Below are positions 4,924-5,436 of a stretch of DNA of 5,436 nucleotides, piece after piece (the first letter of the stretch is position 1; each line of letters opens with the position of its first letter). This stretch comes from Burkholderiales bacterium. GTDB lineage: Bacteria > Pseudomonadota > Gammaproteobacteria > Burkholderiales > Casimicrobiaceae. The position numbers and the translations under genes are program-made. Location: positions 1-5,436 of the forward strand of contig JAISPI010000149.1 in assembly GCA_031275075.1 (NCBI GenBank), given 5' to 3'. Under the pieces are notes generated by a model. It was not told the origin of the DNA. It did not search any database and worked only from the letters and a program-made list of their open reading frames with translations.

Positions 4924-5436
4924 ATGAATTTCGAACAACGGATCGTCGATCATTTTCTGGACAGCGCTCATCTGAAGCAGGAAGCGGCGGCGTTGTTGGC
5001 GCCGGACATTGCGCGTGCCGGACAGTTAATGACGGAGTGTCTGCTGGCCGATGGAAAAATCCTGGCGTGTGGCAACGGTGGTTCGGCCGCCGATGCCCAG
5101 CATTTTGCCGCCGAACTGGTGGGTCGTTTTGAACGTGAACGGCCAGAGTTGCGGGCGATTGCGCTGACGACGGACACGTCGATTCTGACGGCGGTCGGCA
5201 ACGATTATGCGTTTGACGCCATTTTCGAAAAACAGGTGCGGGCGCTCGGCATTCGCGGCGATGTGTTGCTGGCATTGTCGACTTCCGGTAATTCCGGAAA
5301 CGTGATTCGGGCGATTGCCGCGGCGCAGGAGCGCGAGATGCGTGTCGTCGCGTTGACCGGCAAAGACGGCGGCGCGATCGGCGGCATGCTATCGGCGGAC
5401 GATGTGCATTTGTGCGTGCCGCATGCGCGAACGGCC
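4924..5436 (+). CDS. gmhA/diaA: SIS-domain protein, DiaA / phosphoheptose isomerase (GmhA) family, N-terminal 171 residues
   Basis: Members are either sedoheptulose-7-phosphate isomerases (GmhA, ADP-heptose synthesis for lipopolysaccharide) or DiaA, which binds DnaA and promotes replication initiation. Visible landmarks are CGNGGSAADAQHFAAEL (49-65), RFERERPELRAIAL (68-81), VGNDYAFDAIFEKQVRALG (90-108), the sugar-phosphate-binding STSGNS, and VALTGKDGG. Gene order after yraN and the stretch ERP..AIAL.TD...LTA..ND...KQVRALG favour DiaA orthology. However, the glutamate equivalent to GmhA E65 is kept (E64), whereas E. coli DiaA has Ser there as I recall it. The second GmhA catalytic residue (His180) would lie beyond the window, so the activity is undecided. 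The full length should be about 190-200 aa. It follows yraN by 44 bp on the same strand and is probably co-transcribed. Confidence 0.92.
   Translation, partial: MNFEQRIVDHFLDSAHLKQEAAALLAPDIARAGQLMTECLLADGKILACGNGGSAADAQHFAAELVGRFERERPELRAIALTTDTSILTAVGNDYAFDAIFEKQVRALGIRGDVLLALSTSGNSGNVIRAIAAAQEREMRVVALTGKDGGAIGGMLSADDVHLCVPHARTA

Noticed and set aside
4745..5275. 176-codon minus-strand open frame
   Set aside because: It is antisense to yraN and the SIS gene, rich in Pro/Arg/Cys as expected for a shadow frame in GC-rich DNA.

Overview
The window looks like betaproteobacterial chromosome. The conserved gene order rsmI / lppC (lpoA-like) / yraN / SIS-domain gene (diaA/gmhA) is on the right. 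A type II-C CRISPR-Cas locus with a Cas9 and tracrRNA clearly related to those of Neisseria meningitidis is on the left. Genus cannot be decided from the sequence alone.

Left part (1-2309): the minus strand carries the first 690 codons of a cas9 gene that runs off the left edge. The reading frame is open all the way and holds the RuvC-I motif, arginine-rich bridge helix, REC lobe, RuvC-II motif and HNH nuclease core. The 237-bp gap between cas9 and rsmI encodes, on the opposite strand, a tracrRNA of about 95 nt. It has a TATAAT promoter, a full-length 36-nt anti-repeat, a small GAAA-capped hairpin and a terminator hairpin followed by a T-rich tract. Its promoter lies on top of the cas9 ribosome-binding site and first codons, so the two transcription units are tightly interlocked. 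Further towards rsmI are two inverted repeats of unknown role. No CRISPR array, cas1 or cas2 is present; they would be expected beyond the left edge.

Right part (2310-5436): rsmI (16S rRNA C1402 2'-O-methyltransferase) is on the minus strand. Head-to-head with it, and overlapping by 9 bp, is a plus-strand operon of lppC (periplasmic LpoA/YraM-like protein, here without a lipobox), yraN (UPF0102, overlapping lppC by ATGA) and a SIS-domain gene cut by the right edge. This is the order found around yraL-yraM-yraN-yraO in Escherichia coli, so this half is ordinary housekeeping sequence.

The features that most deserve attention are in the 2060-2310 interval: the tracrRNA with a complete inverted, degenerate CRISPR repeat, its self-complementary ends, and its overlap with the cas9 leader. 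The system itself is a recognisable II-C CRISPR-Cas, not a new class.
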